From NCBI GenBank assembly GCA_963989385.1, contig OZ022506.1, forward strand, positions 62,259,434-62,323,433: a stretch of DNA of 64,000 nt, in the 5' to 3' direction. The position numbers and the translations under genes are program-made. The notes under the pieces are model-generated. The model searched no databases, was not told the DNA's origin, and saw only the letters and a list, made by a program, of their open reading frames with translations. How positions within the stretch are numbered: the first letter of the stretch is position 1; each line of letters starts with the position of its first letter. Source of the DNA: Ctena decussata (lineage: Eukaryota > Mollusca > Bivalvia > Lucinida > Lucinidae). Below are positions 10,470 to 22,974 of this stretch, in pieces.

Positions 10470-11045
10470 AATGGCTCCGCCCAGTAGTGTTTATATGCCG
10501 TATAAACGCCTAAATACTTTCTTTGAAACTAAGTATAGACATAAATCTATAGGAGCTACTGTAGATGTTTACCCTTTGGTGGCTATTGGAAAACTGAGAA
10601 TAGTTCTGTTCTGTTCTGTTCAATTCTCGTATCGACGTTACCCAAGTGGCTCAACGGTACGTAACCATAGTTGCACACACTTGGCGCCGTGTGTCCGTCC
10701 AAAACTGAGAATAGGTAGCTAATTTTGCCTTTTATAGTCCACTCCTGCCTTTAAGCTAGCATGGTCGAGTCTATAAAAATCGAGTTACTGCTCGGGCCGC
10801 TATGACGCGCAGACTGGTCCAAATTAAGAAATAAATCAGCCCTAGCAGTGAATTCTTGAGTAATAAGTCACTGTTTGGAGGTCAGTTGTAAAGTAGATGA
10901 TATCACGAGCGCGGCGCGCGAGTCATATATCTACTTACAACTGACCGACAAACAGTGAATTATTACTCAACAATTCAATGCTAGAGCTGAACTATTAAGA
11001 TTCAAACAGTCAGAAACGCCGAAAAACTATTCTTTTCATTCTAAC
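10470..11045. mobile_element. Foldback-containing element, copy 1
   Basis: Starts with GGCTCCGCCCAG...TGCCGTATAAACGCC and contains a long hairpin: arms 10843-10912 and 10916-10985 with GTCAGTTGTAA / TTACAACTGAC and CACTGTTTG / CAAACAGTG matches around a GCGCGGCGCGC centre. The tail reads ACGCCGAAAAACTATTC. A shortened copy is at 11310-11645. Confidence 0.6.
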
Positions 11046-11309
11046 TCGCTCCAATCAGTTTCTGAAACCTTTACAGTAAATGTACTATGAAGGTTTCAAA
11101 TATAGACATTTTAAACAAGCATTGTACAGAGCCACACTCACTAAATTTCGTGAATCTATCTTCAATATCAATCGAACGACTCTTCATGTTTTACAGCTCC
11201 CCCCACTCCCCCCCCCCCCCCCCCCCCACGTGCACCATATAACTCTCTGACTGAGTCAAACATTTTGCAATAATTATTTTTGCAAATATATGTAATAACG
11301 GGTTTCTAT

Positions 11310-11645
11310 ATCATAAATAGCTCCGCACAGAAGTAATTATATATATATGCCGTATAAACGCCTCAACACTTTCCTAAAAAGTAATTGTAGACCTTGAATT
11401 GCTAAGCATGGTCGAGTCTGTAACAAGAAAGATATGACACAATGTGTCATATCAATAGACTCGACTTACTTGAATAGCATTGAAGATGAAAGATGATATC
11501 ACGAGCACGGAGCGCGAGTGATATATCTACTTACAACTGACCGACAAACAGTGAATTATTACTCAACAATTCAATACTAGAGCTGAACTATTAAAAGATT
11601 CTAACACTCAGAAACGCCGAAAAACTATTCTTTTCATTCCAACTC
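11310..11645. mobile_element. Foldback-containing element, copy 2 (internally shortened)
   Basis: Repeats the start block TAGCTCCGCACAG...TGCCGTATAAACGCC, a centre GATATCACGAGC, the right arm TACTTACAACTGACCGAC and the ACGCCGAAAAACTATTC tail of copy 1. The left arm is replaced by a different small hairpin, GATATGACACA / TGTGTCATATC, at 11430-11452. Confidence 0.55.
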
Positions 11646-11659
11646 TGCCAACCTTCCTG

Positions 11660-13140
11660 CCAGCGCGTTCATGCTCCCGCCAATGTTCTTAACTCTATCT
11701 AAGACAAATTCACGTGTTTATGGCGATTTTAGAAAGAAAAAAATACGTCACTACTTGCAGTGACGTAAGCAATTAGACTCACGCACCCCAAAACAGTAAA
11801 TTGTTGCAGAATAAAACACGGTAACTCTCCATTGCTTCTATAGACGCACTGTGTTAAAATTGAAAACAAAATACATGAATAAATGTTTCAAAGTCAAGAC
11901 GCTACAAACTCGCTAGAACAATTAGGCAGTGGTTCAAAATTTTATAGCTGCCATAAATCACTGGTGTGTATATTGAGACAGATAAGACTCAGACAATATG
12001 GAAATTCTGAATAAACAAACATAGTGAACGTTTTACACACAGTGTCAGTAGCATTATCGGAGATGATTGGATCGAATAGACAGTCTTGAAACAATATATC
12101 ACCATCCCAGTGTACAGTTTGTGCAGGGAACAATTGTCACCGTAAAGACAGATATAAACATAAAATATTAAAATTGAAGGCCGGTGGTATTTTATCTAAA
12201 ATATAGATGCTAAACATATGACTGCTTATGTTATGATTTATAGAGAGCTCGGTAATGTACCTTTACATCTCCAAATGCGCTGAGTTTTGAATTTCTGGTT
12301 ATAGAATAATAAGCAATAAAAAGTACACAATTTGTTATACTCTATACCAATGAATGAACTTTTAACATGTTTTTTTTTTTTTTTTTTATTAATCAGACTG
12401 GATATAATCAGTTCATGAAACTTTAGATATTTTGGGATTTTCGGATATTTTATTGACGCATAATACTTTCAACTCACAGGCATGTGTCAATGGTAGTAAC
12501 CTGCAGCTCTACAGGAATCTCTGTATAAATACCTACTGATTTCCTGAACTTTTCAAATATTCCTTATAGTTTTACAAAACTGGAACCGAACGGAATGAAA
12601 TAGAGAACTCCATATAACTCTGAGAGAAAAAGCTAGTTCACAACCTTTACAATTTAAAACATGTATAGGAATCTTAAGTGGCTGCTATTTCGGAGGCTAC
12701 AGAAAGTTTTGGAATATGGATATGTGCGCAAATTATCTGATGCCGTATGACTTTATTTTTCTTATCTCTTACTTTCTTTACTCTATTCTTCTCTTACAAC
12801 TTCTTTTTTTCTTCTATTTGTATGAACCTACACAATATGGATATTCTGATCTAAACATTATACTACATAATTAGAATGCTGAAAGTAAAAATTACTGATT
12901 GACGTCACATGGGGTGCCTCATGATATGTGCACATTTGTGAGGACTCGGATCAGCGTGGGCGTCAGCACAGTCTGGTTAGAGTCTTCCCTTTTCAAATAC
13001 GTAGTCTTCGAAACTTACGAAGTCTAAAGTGAAGGTAGGGATCCTAGATTAAGAAAGTAATAAGAATAGTGTAGAACTCCCGAAGTAATTTAAAATAGCC
13101 GTGCAGTTTCTAGAGAGTGTCACAGTTTCGCACATGCAAT
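11660..13140. other. No gene recognised
   Basis: AT-rich sequence with a poly-T tract (about 12370-12387) and scattered short ORFs. I see no splice-consistent coding segment and no repeat shared with the rest of the window. Confidence 0.5.
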
Positions 13141-13144
13141 CTGC

Positions 13145-13449
13145 GCTGTAAAAAAATCCGTGAATTTTACTGTAGAATGCCTGGCAACCAGCTGCCAGTC
13201 CATTCCCATTAGTTTTACGAGCGCCTGTAAACATTGGCAGAAATCATCTAGCATAGTAAAGTACAATAAAACAGTTATTGTTTTGGTTATATAGCTCCTC
13301 AACACTATAAATGTATTTTCGAGTGCGGTCAGTTAACACAACTCTGCATATCAGTGTTTTACAGGCAGACGCCCGTAAAAATAACGGTAAATGGACCGGC
13401 AGTTGGTTGCTAGGTATTCAACCTAAAATCATCGGATTTTTTTTCGCAG
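13145..13449. repeat. Inverted repeat, arms about 90 bp
   Basis: The left arm (13145-13231, GGCAACCAGCTGCCAGTCCA in the middle) pairs with the right arm (13352-13449, TGGACCGGCAGTTGGTTGC) with roughly 75-80% match. About 120 bases lie between the arms. It could be a MITE with long TIRs or two facing copies of a short repeat. Confidence 0.6.
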
Positions 13450-13877
13450 TGTGTGGCTCTAGATAAGTATAGATTACTGACCTGGTTGTTTATGAAGTGT
13501 GCCACGGTATATATGGTTTTCAAAACCGCCTGGTTTTAAATCACCAAACATTAAGAGACATCTTTTGATTGCATAACACCCTAATGACCGTTTATTGGGA
13601 TATGGAGAGATGAAATACGGAATTAGCAGGGGTCCTAAAGAGACTTTTTATTTCATACAGGTAGAGACTACAGTGAAGGGATTTATGACACTCATAATCA
13701 CTTAGATAAGAAAATAGCCAATAAAAACGTGACAGGGCGGGATTATACAATTGAAACACATGCACATGTTGAAAGTCACGCCCATTTCATAAGGCCATGC
13801 TTAGTAATAGGACTGACCTCTAAGATAGTTATGCGGGATACAAAAAAAAATGGCAAATATGATTTATATATACTTAC

Positions 13878-13908
<31 letters not shown>

Positions 13909-14779
13909 CACTCCAATCAAACAGAAGAATGTAAGCTGCTTTATATTTTATCGATATTGCAAATAATAATAATAATAGATAAGGGCGTAGAACCCTAGTT
14001 CATCCATCCACCTTTGTTCCCTTCTTGCAACAAAATTGGAATTGTCACGAAGCTCAGATGTCCAAACATTGTACAGAAAGCAGACCCATGCACTTCTAGA
14101 CCCTGTTAAAGTTATTACTACTACTGCACAAAAAATATTTCGTTCTGCAGCCGAAGTTCCTAAAATGACAGTGTTGTTGCGGCAGTGTTTTTGAGGTAAA
14201 AACCGGACTCTTGTATACATGTATCAATATAAACATATAAACTTCTTCTGTAGCGATTTTTATTTCCTGTTTTATTTTGCTGTTTTAACCACACCTTTTC
14301 AGACTTTTTTTTTGTTATTTGTCACTTTTAATTTTATTGTTTCTGTTTTATTTTACCCTTCCCACGGGTGTATATTTTTGCATCGTTTAAACATTTATGC
14401 GTCTGTTTGGTTTCTACTACACAGCGAACTGTATTGCGTATACAAAACAATCTTTCTCTTTCCTGAAAAAAAGAAGAACGAATGTATGCATCGCCTTTTG
14501 TACCTCATTGTACTTTTGCAAACCTTGGTAGAACGTGTGGTGGTGCGTTTACGCACTTAAGAACTACCACATACCCCACCTTTATTATGCAAAATTGTCT
14601 ATCGTCGAAACAGCAAATTATTGCGATTAACTCTTTCCCAAGACGGGTAAATTCTTTCTCAGTTCCTTTCAGATGTAAAATATTGATTGCATGCTCACTC
14701 ACACAGTTTGCTTTATTTCAGTTAGCTTTCTTTTTTTTTTTTTTTTTTTTTTTTTTTTGATGAAGAAGTAGATGAGCCG
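13450..14779. other. No gene recognised; simple repeats
   Basis: Contains an ATA/ATT trinucleotide tract (13879-13905) and a long poly-T tract (about 14729-14758). ORFs are short and follow the low-complexity sequence. Confidence 0.5.
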
Positions 14780-14858
14780 ACGCTTCCATACCACCTTTTT
14801 CATGAAATATAATTCGGCTTTCGAATTATATTTCATGACAAAGGTGGAATGGAAGCGT
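14780..14858. repeat. 37-bp-arm hairpin
   Basis: Arms 14780-14816 (starts ACGCTTCCATACCACC) and 14822-14858 (ends GGTGGAATGGAAGCGT) are almost exact inverted complements around the loop GCTTT. Consistent with a small foldback MITE. Confidence 0.8.
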
Positions 14859-14970
14859 TTGGTGTTTATTGGGTCCTATCTGCCTCAACATACGCACCGG
14901 TGATTTATGACCATCGGTCGTAAATCATAAATCACTGGTGCGTATATTGACCCAATAAACACCCAAACGT
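14856..14970. repeat. Second hairpin abutting the first
   Basis: Outer arms GTGTTTATTGGGTC / GACCCAATAAACAC and inner arms ATACGCACCGGTGATTTATG / CATAAATCACTGGTGCGTAT form an interrupted foldback. It shares the GCGT junction with the hairpin at 14780-14858. Confidence 0.75.
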
Positions 14971-15310
14971 TATGTACAATACAGCACATAGAGCATCGGA
15001 GGTAATCAGATCACATTAACAACTTGCTGATCAGCAAACGAGTCTAAAACGCTGAACAATAGACTTATACAAGTCTCCTACTTAAAGAATATTTTACTTT
15101 CTGAATATTTGCAATCTTTCTCAAGCTCCAGCTATAGATTGGCTTGAAGTAGCTGCCCGTAAAACAGGATCAGAGAGGCATATTGCTGAATATGAGACTG
15201 AATATCAGTCTAGCTGAACAGCTGCTATGCTGATATGTATTTCACAATTAAAGAAACCCTTTTGGAATGTTTTCTTGTCTTCGTTTGCAACTAAATGATA
15301 GTAATTTAAC

Positions 15311-16172
15311 TTAAATTATCTTTTATATACTTTGTTGAAAGTTCCAGTGAACTACTCGTAATACGCTTTAATGGTTTCTCACTCATTTATGCCATAATAA
15401 TGAAATAATGCTTGAAGGTGTATTTGAGTATTGAATGAGTTATTAATAAAGTGCAAAGGCGGCTTTAACTACCTGATTAAAGTCCTATTACCATATCGAC
15501 ACTAAATATTGGGATATAAAATGTTATTGAAATACTTGGAAACAGTATATTTTTTGGTCTCTCTTTATAAAAAAAGGGTTATTTTAATGCCCATTCCCTA
15601 CCCCTTTGAACCCCCCTGAATATTTGGTTTAAATACATGCACAGACAGGTAGGTTGGGTTGGTTTTGTGTCACTCTTTCTACAAATCTGTCCTCAGGGAT
15701 AAAGAATACACTGAGAGTAATATTGTATTCGGGTTTATGTGAGTTTAAATTTAAGTTTCAGTTTCTATGTATGGAAAATCTTTATTTCAAAATCCAGTAG
15801 GCCATAGGCCCATGAGGATACAAACGTATATATCTTTTATACATTGTTGAAAGTTTCAGCAAAGTACTGCGCTTTAAAAATACTGAAATGACTTCTTATT
15901 TTATCAGTTTATTCTCGAGTTCAATTGACCAATTAGTGATGCCATAATAATGAAATAATGCTTGAAAGTGTATTTGAGTATAGAATGAGTTATACTAATT
16001 AATTAATATGCAAAAAGCGGCATATATTATCTGATTTAAGTCCAATTACCGTATCTACAATAAATATTGGGAAAATGAATTGTCATTAAAATTCTTGGTA
16101 TTGATACGTTTATATTCGTTTATATTCGAAACAGTATATTTTTCTTGTCTGTCTCTATAAAGGAAGGGTTAT
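15311..16172 (+). repeat. Direct duplication, units about 515 bp apart
   Basis: TTTTATA(T/C)ACTTTGTTGAAAG, GCCATAATAATGAAATAATG, GTATTTGAGTAT and GAAACAGTATATTTTT recur in order in both halves. The second half carries small insertions. Non-coding. Confidence 0.65.
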
Positions 16173-16189
16173 TTACTGAATATGTATCA

Positions 16190-16610
16190 CCATAACACAG
16201 TGGTACGTTTCAAGGTTTTGTTGGAATCACTTCAGCAATACATGAGTTATTGCCCTTGAATCATTTAAAAATTAACAAACAGAGTTAGAACTAAGTAACT
16301 AATGGATGGAATTTCATGAAACTTAAAAAAAGTGTGTACTGTCATAATAGGGCGGTGCACATCAACTTTTATCATAATGGCATTAGACTGAGTTATTGCC
16401 CTTAAGTGAGTTCAAATACATAAATTAGCTTTAACTAATGTACCACTGAATGAAATTTCTTGAAACTGAATATAAATATGTATCATTATATAAATGTGAA
16501 GTTAAAGCAAGTTATAGAATGGCTTCACTTATTCATGAGTTATTATTGCTCTTTACTTTATTTGGAATCCACTAAGAAACCAATGACTTAAATTTTGTGA
16601 AACTTATAAG
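16190..16610 (+). repeat. Degenerate repeat with ATGAGTTATTGCC words
   Basis: TGAGTTATTGCCCTT and GAATGAAATTTCTTGAAACT-type blocks return about every 110-130 bases, as in many bivalve non-coding repeats. No coding signal. Confidence 0.45.
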
Positions 16611-17631
16611 AAAACATTCACAAATCATAGCTGCTTCGGCGTGGGGTATAAATTCAACAAATGTGCTTGTGTTTCTTTTTTATATTTATGCCTGTTTGGT
16701 ATACACTTTTATACAATATAAATTTTACATACATTTTGCTCCCTATCGCTAGACGCATTTATTTATAAATTGCATGAATGCGCATTCCTATAGGGTACAT
16801 ACGTTAATATCAAATACATACCCTGGTAAGACTCAAATATGAATTCTCTTCTACCTTTATATCCTTTATACTATATATATATCGTGTACAATTTAATACA
16901 ATGTAACATCAGAATATCTGCTGTAAATGTCGCTTATGGCAGTATAAATCATGATATTTGTATAACATCAGCATAAATCAGCTGAAACTATCGCTTGTAA
17001 TAGAAAATTATATTACCGGTATTTTTTTTTTTTTTATAAAATCGGCATAGCGACTGAAAATATCTCTTATGATAAAAAATCATAGTAAAATGATATAATT
17101 TATCTATAATCAGCATAATTGGTGAAAAGATCGATTCTGATAGCAAAATCATAACATATTCTGTAAATTCAGCAAATCAGCAGTTCAGCGTTTTAGACAC
17201 ATTTGGCTGATCAGCAAGTAGCTGAATTCAGCAAGAAATTCAGCGTTTTAGTCTGTCCCGGTATTTCCTGGCTTAACAGTAAAGTCTCTCAATGAGGGCC
17301 TCTAATTACGGTAGTTTTGTGGTAAAATTATCTTCTTTTCTTTTGTGATATCCACAAACACTCATAATCACAAATATTTTCGGCTTTCCCCACCATTTTG
17401 ATGAATCATAATCATTGTCGTTTACTGAACGATGTGTTCCCGCTGGATTAGTCTTAATTAACAAATGCTGTTTCATTGGAATCAGCATAATTTAAAAAGA
17501 AGGCTTTGATCAATTCTGTTCCAATTTTGAGATGGAACAAAAGCAATCTTCCCTTCAACATAAGGACGGCCTTAAATTTGAAATCGACAATTGCATGATT
17601 AAATAAATGCTTACACAAACAGAATTAATTT

Positions 17632-18119
17632 TGAGCCCTGACACGAGAAAACCATCAAAGTGGTTGTGCACCCAGCGCAGACTCAGATTAGCCTGGGCAT
17701 CCCGCCCAGTCTGCTCAGAGTCTTTACTAGATAAACAACCCTTAAGGGCTAAAACATTACATAAATAAACAATCCCTTTTTAACATTTAAATAAATAACA
17801 ACAATCCCTTTTGTTTGCCAAGCGCTGAAAGGGTAGCTAAGGCCTGGGCATCCGCCCAGTCCGATCAGAGTCTTTGCTTAGCGCTTAAAGGGTAGCTAAG
17901 GGCCTTAGCTACCCTTCAAGCGCCTAAAGGGTAGCTAAGGCCTGGGCATCCGCCCAGTCCGATCAGAGTCTTTGCTTAGCGCTTAAAGGGTAGCTAAGGG
18001 CCTTAGCTAACCTTCAAGCGCTTAGCAAAGACTCTGACCAGACTGGGCGGATGCCATGGCTGATCTGAGTCTGCGCTGGGCGCACAACCACTTTGTTGGT
18101 TTTCTCGTGTCGCGGCTCA
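17632..18119. mobile_element. MITE-B, expanded copy 2
   Basis: Normal MITE-B ends (TGAGCCCTGACACGAG and CTCGTGTCGCGGCTCA). The middle is enlarged from about 230 to 488 bases by direct duplication: GGGTAGCTAAGGCCTGGGCA...TCTTTGCTTAGCGC blocks at about 17831-17910 and 17928-18000, plus an AACAATCCCTTTT-type insert near 17754-17815 that also appears at 19797-19880. Confidence 0.75.
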
Positions 18120-18484
18120 TTGTTTCGATTTTGTTTAATATGTGATCAACATGTCAAAATTGATTACGCATGATTTAACGTACTGTCCAGTTCGGATTCT
18201 CAGAATGTAAACAGACTGAACCATTAGTTTGGGATAGATGAAACCTAAGTGTATCATAAAATGTTCAGCCTGTGAATATTCTTGTATATTGGATCTCCGA
18301 ATCCTATTATGCAACAGTCCTGTGACACTGCTATTTCATCAAAGGAAATATCCCATCTCACATAGGTAATGACATAACAGGGTCATAAAACCAATAAAGA
18401 CTGGGGGATGTGTTCTATATAGTAGAGAATATTTGTCTTTAGCAAGGTAATAAATTGTCTGTCTTTTATCACTCAATGTGATGT

Positions 18485-18552
18485 AGTGTAGAGGTACCGT
18501 GGCGGATTTCCCAGACAGAAAGTGTCAGGTTCAAATCCCTGTCAGTTTGAAA
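18485..18552 (+). repeat. tRNA-like sequence
   Basis: GTAGTGTAGAGGTACC followed 40 bases later by GGTTCAAATCCCTGTC resembles the A and B boxes of a tRNA-derived repeat. Arm pairing is poor and the rest of the unit is not seen elsewhere. Confidence 0.25.
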
Positions 18553-19039
18553 TCATCATTTTTTCTGTTTGTCGTTTATAATCATTATGAAACTTCATAA
18601 TTTGATTCCTGCAGTTCTCCAGTCTTAGATTTTAATCTTTTATCTTATTTTAATTTGTTTGATGTTTCCTTCCAAACATGCTATATTTTGTGGTCGGTCG
18701 GTTGGTTGTTTGGGGTCAAACGGCTCCTGGAGAAAGTATTTCAGTCTATATCGAGTCGTCCAAGAGACAATGAGAAAGAAAAAGAGATATGAAATGTCCA
18801 AATAGACCACATCCGCACCTACTGCAAGTACAGCAAGCCCTTGCCCTACTATTATCCAAATTTGTAGGACGCCCCGGCACTGAAATTTACCCATCATATT
18901 CTAATATATCTGATATAACTGGTTTGTACATTTATTTTGGCACAGCAGAGGGGTCCTTAGCCACCATGTGCTAAACACACATACACGGAAATGAAAAATA
19001 AATAATAATAGAAAAAAAAATAAGAAAGAAAGAAAGAAA

Positions 19040-19122
19040 AAAACGAGGTAAAGGTTCAAACTCTCGCTATCTTGTTTGCCACACCAAAACTTCTTCGCTG
19101 GTACCACTAGGCCACAGTTTCT
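19040..19122 (-). repeat. tRNA-like sequence, minus strand
   Basis: On the minus strand TGTGGCCTAGTGGTACC and GAGTTTGAACC sit in A-box and B-box positions about 80 bases apart, like a Ser/Leu-class tRNA with a long variable arm. Stem complementarity is too weak for a confident tRNA gene. A SINE remnant is more likely. Confidence 0.3.
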
Positions 19123-20820
19123 GATTGCCTAAAGTGGTTGTAAATAATAACTATATCGCTTATATGTGACCCGGTTATATGGAAACTTAACATCCCTGTC
19201 TTGAACAATAGGTATAATCCAAAATAGTAAACAAACAGTGACATCACTGTCACAATAGCATAACTGAACAGTACATCAATTCTATTGGCCACAAATAACC
19301 TTTATTGATCCATAAGATACGCCCCCCCCCCCCTCTTGTCAGCCAGGTGTAAACATTTTTTATTGTCAAAAAGTGTATAATAGGGTTGGGCTACAATTTC
19401 TACCAACTTGAGGCGTTGCCATCATGTGCCTTTGGTGCCTGGTAACGTTAAAAACCGATCATGTCATGTTCTACCAACTTTAGTGTCAGCCAGGTAGCGA
19501 TGAGTGTTCGAAATTTAAACAAAATGTTTGGGCAAATGCAGAAGCCTGGCCAGATGTACAAAGCATGCGCAGTTCATGTGTGTCGAGAGATTTTCTCAGG
19601 TGGCTCGTATTGAAAATCCAGATCAACATGCGCATCTGCCCAGTCCGAAATCACAAGGCTCTAAAGATTCTGTTTTGAACCAATGACAGATTATAAACAG
19701 AAATATTGGCCGGGTATTTAAACCCGGGGTTGGGTGGGGTTTGGGGTTCAGGGAACATCTGTACGAAAATTCAAACACAGACATATCATTTTACAAGATA
19801 AACAACCCTTTAGGGCTAAAACATTGCATAATTAAACAATCCCTTTTAAACATTTAAATAAATAAAAAATCCCTTTTGTACTATCCCCATCCCCCAGACC
19901 CTCGCCACACAAAAAAGTATTTATACATTTTTTTAGTCTACATATTCCATTAAAATATATGTCTCTGGCATTTAAATTCACTTTCGTAACTGTAACTCAA
20001 ATCATCTGTTATATAGGATCTTAAAAACACGCTTGGTAAAATGCAGGTATCTTGATACTAAGAATTTTTGTTAATAAATTCATTATTTTTTCCCCAATTT
20101 TTAAATGGAAAGATATTGAAGATCCAGTTAGAGCAGCGAAGTAGCTGAACAGACTGCGCACTGCTCATATTAGCTAATGGCAGCTACGAAATTCAATTGG
20201 TTTTGCTGCGTCATTCTTGTTGTTTGATAGTTGCAGAATAAACAATTATCACCGCTTCATAAAGTCATATCATTTACTGCACTCGGTCACGAGAAAACAT
20301 GTATTGATACTCCGACCAAAAATAAGAAAAAGAGAATCATGTAACTGTAACAACTGCGATCTCTGACCAGTGTTCTGATTGTTTCAACCTGGAATACGAC
20401 GGAATAAAGTTTAGAAATCCTTTTTTCTTCTTCTTCATCTACTTTTTTACAACTTTGGAAGTGATGCATACGGCACGTTTTCTCTTTCTAATCGGTAATC
20501 CAACTGTCATAAAACTTTTAAACTCAATAGAATGTCATAATCCCGTTATGCAAGAGTCGTTAACTCTTTGACACTGAGTCGGTAATGGTCAAATACCGGA
20601 TCGACCGGTTTTGTTGTGACGATTGAAACTTAAATTAAGGATTTAAAAGTGGATTATAAAACAAGACTTTCAGGTGGAGACATCTTTTATTCAACAATAA
20701 ATGCCAATAAACAGTAACCCCAACACGGACTAAAGCCTTCCTCGTTTTTTCAAGTCTTTGTCAACAGGTGTCATTTTCTTCGATACAACGAAAGTTGCGG
20801 CGAACTTCGAGTGCTCTTTG
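19123..20820. other. No gene recognised
   Basis: Includes a poly-C run (19322-19333), an AACAATCCC block also found inside the expanded MITE-B at 17632-18119, and otherwise unremarkable AT-rich sequence. Confidence 0.5.
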
Positions 20821-20822
20821 AA

Positions 20823-22290
20823 CCTAAGTATTGGGACACCTTAAAAAATAATTATTTTTCGACGGCATAAGTATTGGGACAGCTGGAAAATTAATTGTTT
20901 TTTCTTGTCCCATTACTTACGCACAATATGGGTATTTATGCATTTATGACGGTTTTATGCATTTATGACGGTTTTGCTCACTTTCAAAAAATATTAAGAA
21001 GCCTAAGATTTTGTCTGACACATCAAAGTATTCTCTGTAGTTACCAAATACAATTTCTGGCAGTTTGCTTTTCCAAAATTTTCTTTTCACTATATCATAT
21101 ATTTTGTTTATTTATATACAAACTATCAAACCAGAGTCAATAGTTTATCAAAGTTTCTTTATTTTTGAGGACCCCAGGGAAGATTGGATGTACATCCAAC
21201 TGGGCTTCGTCTATAAATAAAGTCATTCTTCTTCTAATTATTATTATTATTATTCTTCTTCTTATTATTATTATTATGTCGTCTATTTCAACTTGTTAAG
21301 GTCATATTTAGTGAGTTTTTACAGTTACATCTCACTCATATAAAATCATAACCTGTCGGACACTTAGGGACAGATTCCCTAAATGTCCGACAAATTGTAA
21401 TTTCGTTTTGAAGTATTTTTGTTACTTTATTATTATATTCTAGTAGTTTAGATTAACCATTTGTTCAAAATAATTTCTGTATATGCATTTATAACAAGTT
21501 TTGTCTCTTTCCTGACAGTTTTAGAAAAACTAAGAATCTGTATTCTACCTTAATAGTTTTGTACTTACCAAATACATTTGGCGGCATTTTGTTTCCCTAA
21601 GGTTCTTGATATATTTTCTAATATAGAACAGTAATTAATAATTTACCAATGTATCTTTAGACTAGAACAGAAAACGGTTTTAGAACTTCTACTTCACTTC
21701 AAAATAGATTCATACATTGTCGGACACTTAGGGACACATGACTCTAAATGTCCGACAAATCTTGTTTTCACCATGCTTACATTTCGAGTATTTTTGAAGA
21801 ATTATTTACGGAAATGATTACTTTTTATGCATTTATTATGGGTTATAATGGTTTTAGAAACCCTAAAATTTTGTCTAATTTTTACTTTTTTTACTGTCTT
21901 TTATTTGTAGTCAGTAACGAACTTGATACCTTTCCCGGCATTTTGTGTTTATTATTATCATTATTACTGTTATTATTATATACAAAAAGTATCTTGGTCA
22001 CTTTTTTACGATCATATTTATTGTTTTTACTCTGATAACGAAAACTTATATCGATTTTCAACTTTTCGGACATTTAGGGTTGTCGGACATTTAGGGACCT
22101 TTGGGTCGTCCCTAAGTGTCCGACAAATTTTTTTCTAAGTTAGATTTTGAGTATTTTTCACTATTTATTTTTTTGAAATATTTACTAATTATGCTTTTAA
22201 TAAAAGTTTCTTTTACTATTCTGTCGTTTTTAGAAAAAAATAAATTTTGTCGGACACTTAGGGCTGTCGGACACTTAGGGACCCTACAAC
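20823..22290. repeat. Degenerate ~363-bp tandem array with facing GTCGGACA words
   Basis: Palindromic cassettes TGTCGGACACTTAGGGA / TCCCTAAATGTCCGACA occur at 21354-21392 and 21717-21758, and a doubled form is at 22066-22125. A final doubled forward pair is at 22248-22281. The spacing between successive cassettes is 363 and 364 bases, then shorter. The sequence between cassettes is AT-rich and alignable only in patches (TATGCATTTAT, TTTTAGAAA, TTTGGCGGCATTTTG). The first part (20823-20940) instead has AAGTATTGGGACA words. No ORF of note. Confidence 0.65.
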
Positions 22291-22481
22291 CGTATACAGG
22301 TACAGTAACTGCATATCTCCGGTCCTCCCGGAGATAATCGGAAAATCCCGTAACAATAACAAGAATTCTTCCCTATGGGAGGAATGAATAAAAGTTGTTT
22401 CCCTGTTTATAAAAAAAATGATGTAAATACATGGTCTAACCGTATTCCTTTAAAATGTTTTCAGGTTACCCAAATGCAAAT

Positions 22482-22717
22482 TAGCCACGACACAAGACAA
22501 CCAACAAAGTGGTTGTACGCCCACCACAGACTCAGATCAGCCTGGGCATCCACCTAGTCTGACCAGAGTCTTCGCTAAGTGCTTAAGGGTAGTTAAGGGT
22601 ATAAACTAGCTCCATACGGACAGCGATGACTCTGATCAGACTGGGTGGATTCCCAGGCTGATCTGGGTCTGCGCTGGGTCCCCACCCTTTTTGTTGGTTT
22701 TGTCATGTCGCGGCTCA
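22482..22717. mobile_element. MITE-B copy 3
   Basis: Ends TAGCCACGACACAAGAC and GTCATGTCGCGGCTCA. The arms carry CAGACTCAGATCAGCCTGGG and its inverse. Full-length foldback copy without ORF. Confidence 0.8.
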
Positions 22718-22974
22718 AATAGAGTTTGAGACAGAGACAGATCGGATTGCTTCTAAAGGTACTGGTGCATACAAACAAAGTTCTGCACTGTTTGTGATCA
22801 TGCCAGGATATTGTATGTATACATGTGAAGATAAAGAGTTATTTTCTAGGGTAAAATACAAATAGTTACTTTATTTTTTCTGTGATAAGACGGGAGTTTC
22901 CCCTTCAAAATAACCCTTAGTATCAAGAAGATTCGTCTTACACATCTTACCAGACGAATCTAGACATTTATCCG

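Larger units (their letters stand above)
15019..17216. mobile_element. Candidate 2.2-kb non-autonomous element flanked by inverted repeats
   Basis: The left boundary has ACTTGCTGATCAGC followed by GTCTAAAACGCTGAAC. The right boundary near 17170-17216 has the inverse (GTTCAGCGTTTTAGAC, GCTGATCAGCAAGT). The interior has no ORF of note. It contains a direct duplication (15311-15585 and 15826-16172, sharing GCCATAATAATGAAATAATG) and a tandem of roughly 75-80-base units rich in CAGCATAA at 16905-17190. No clear target-site duplication was found. Confidence 0.4.
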
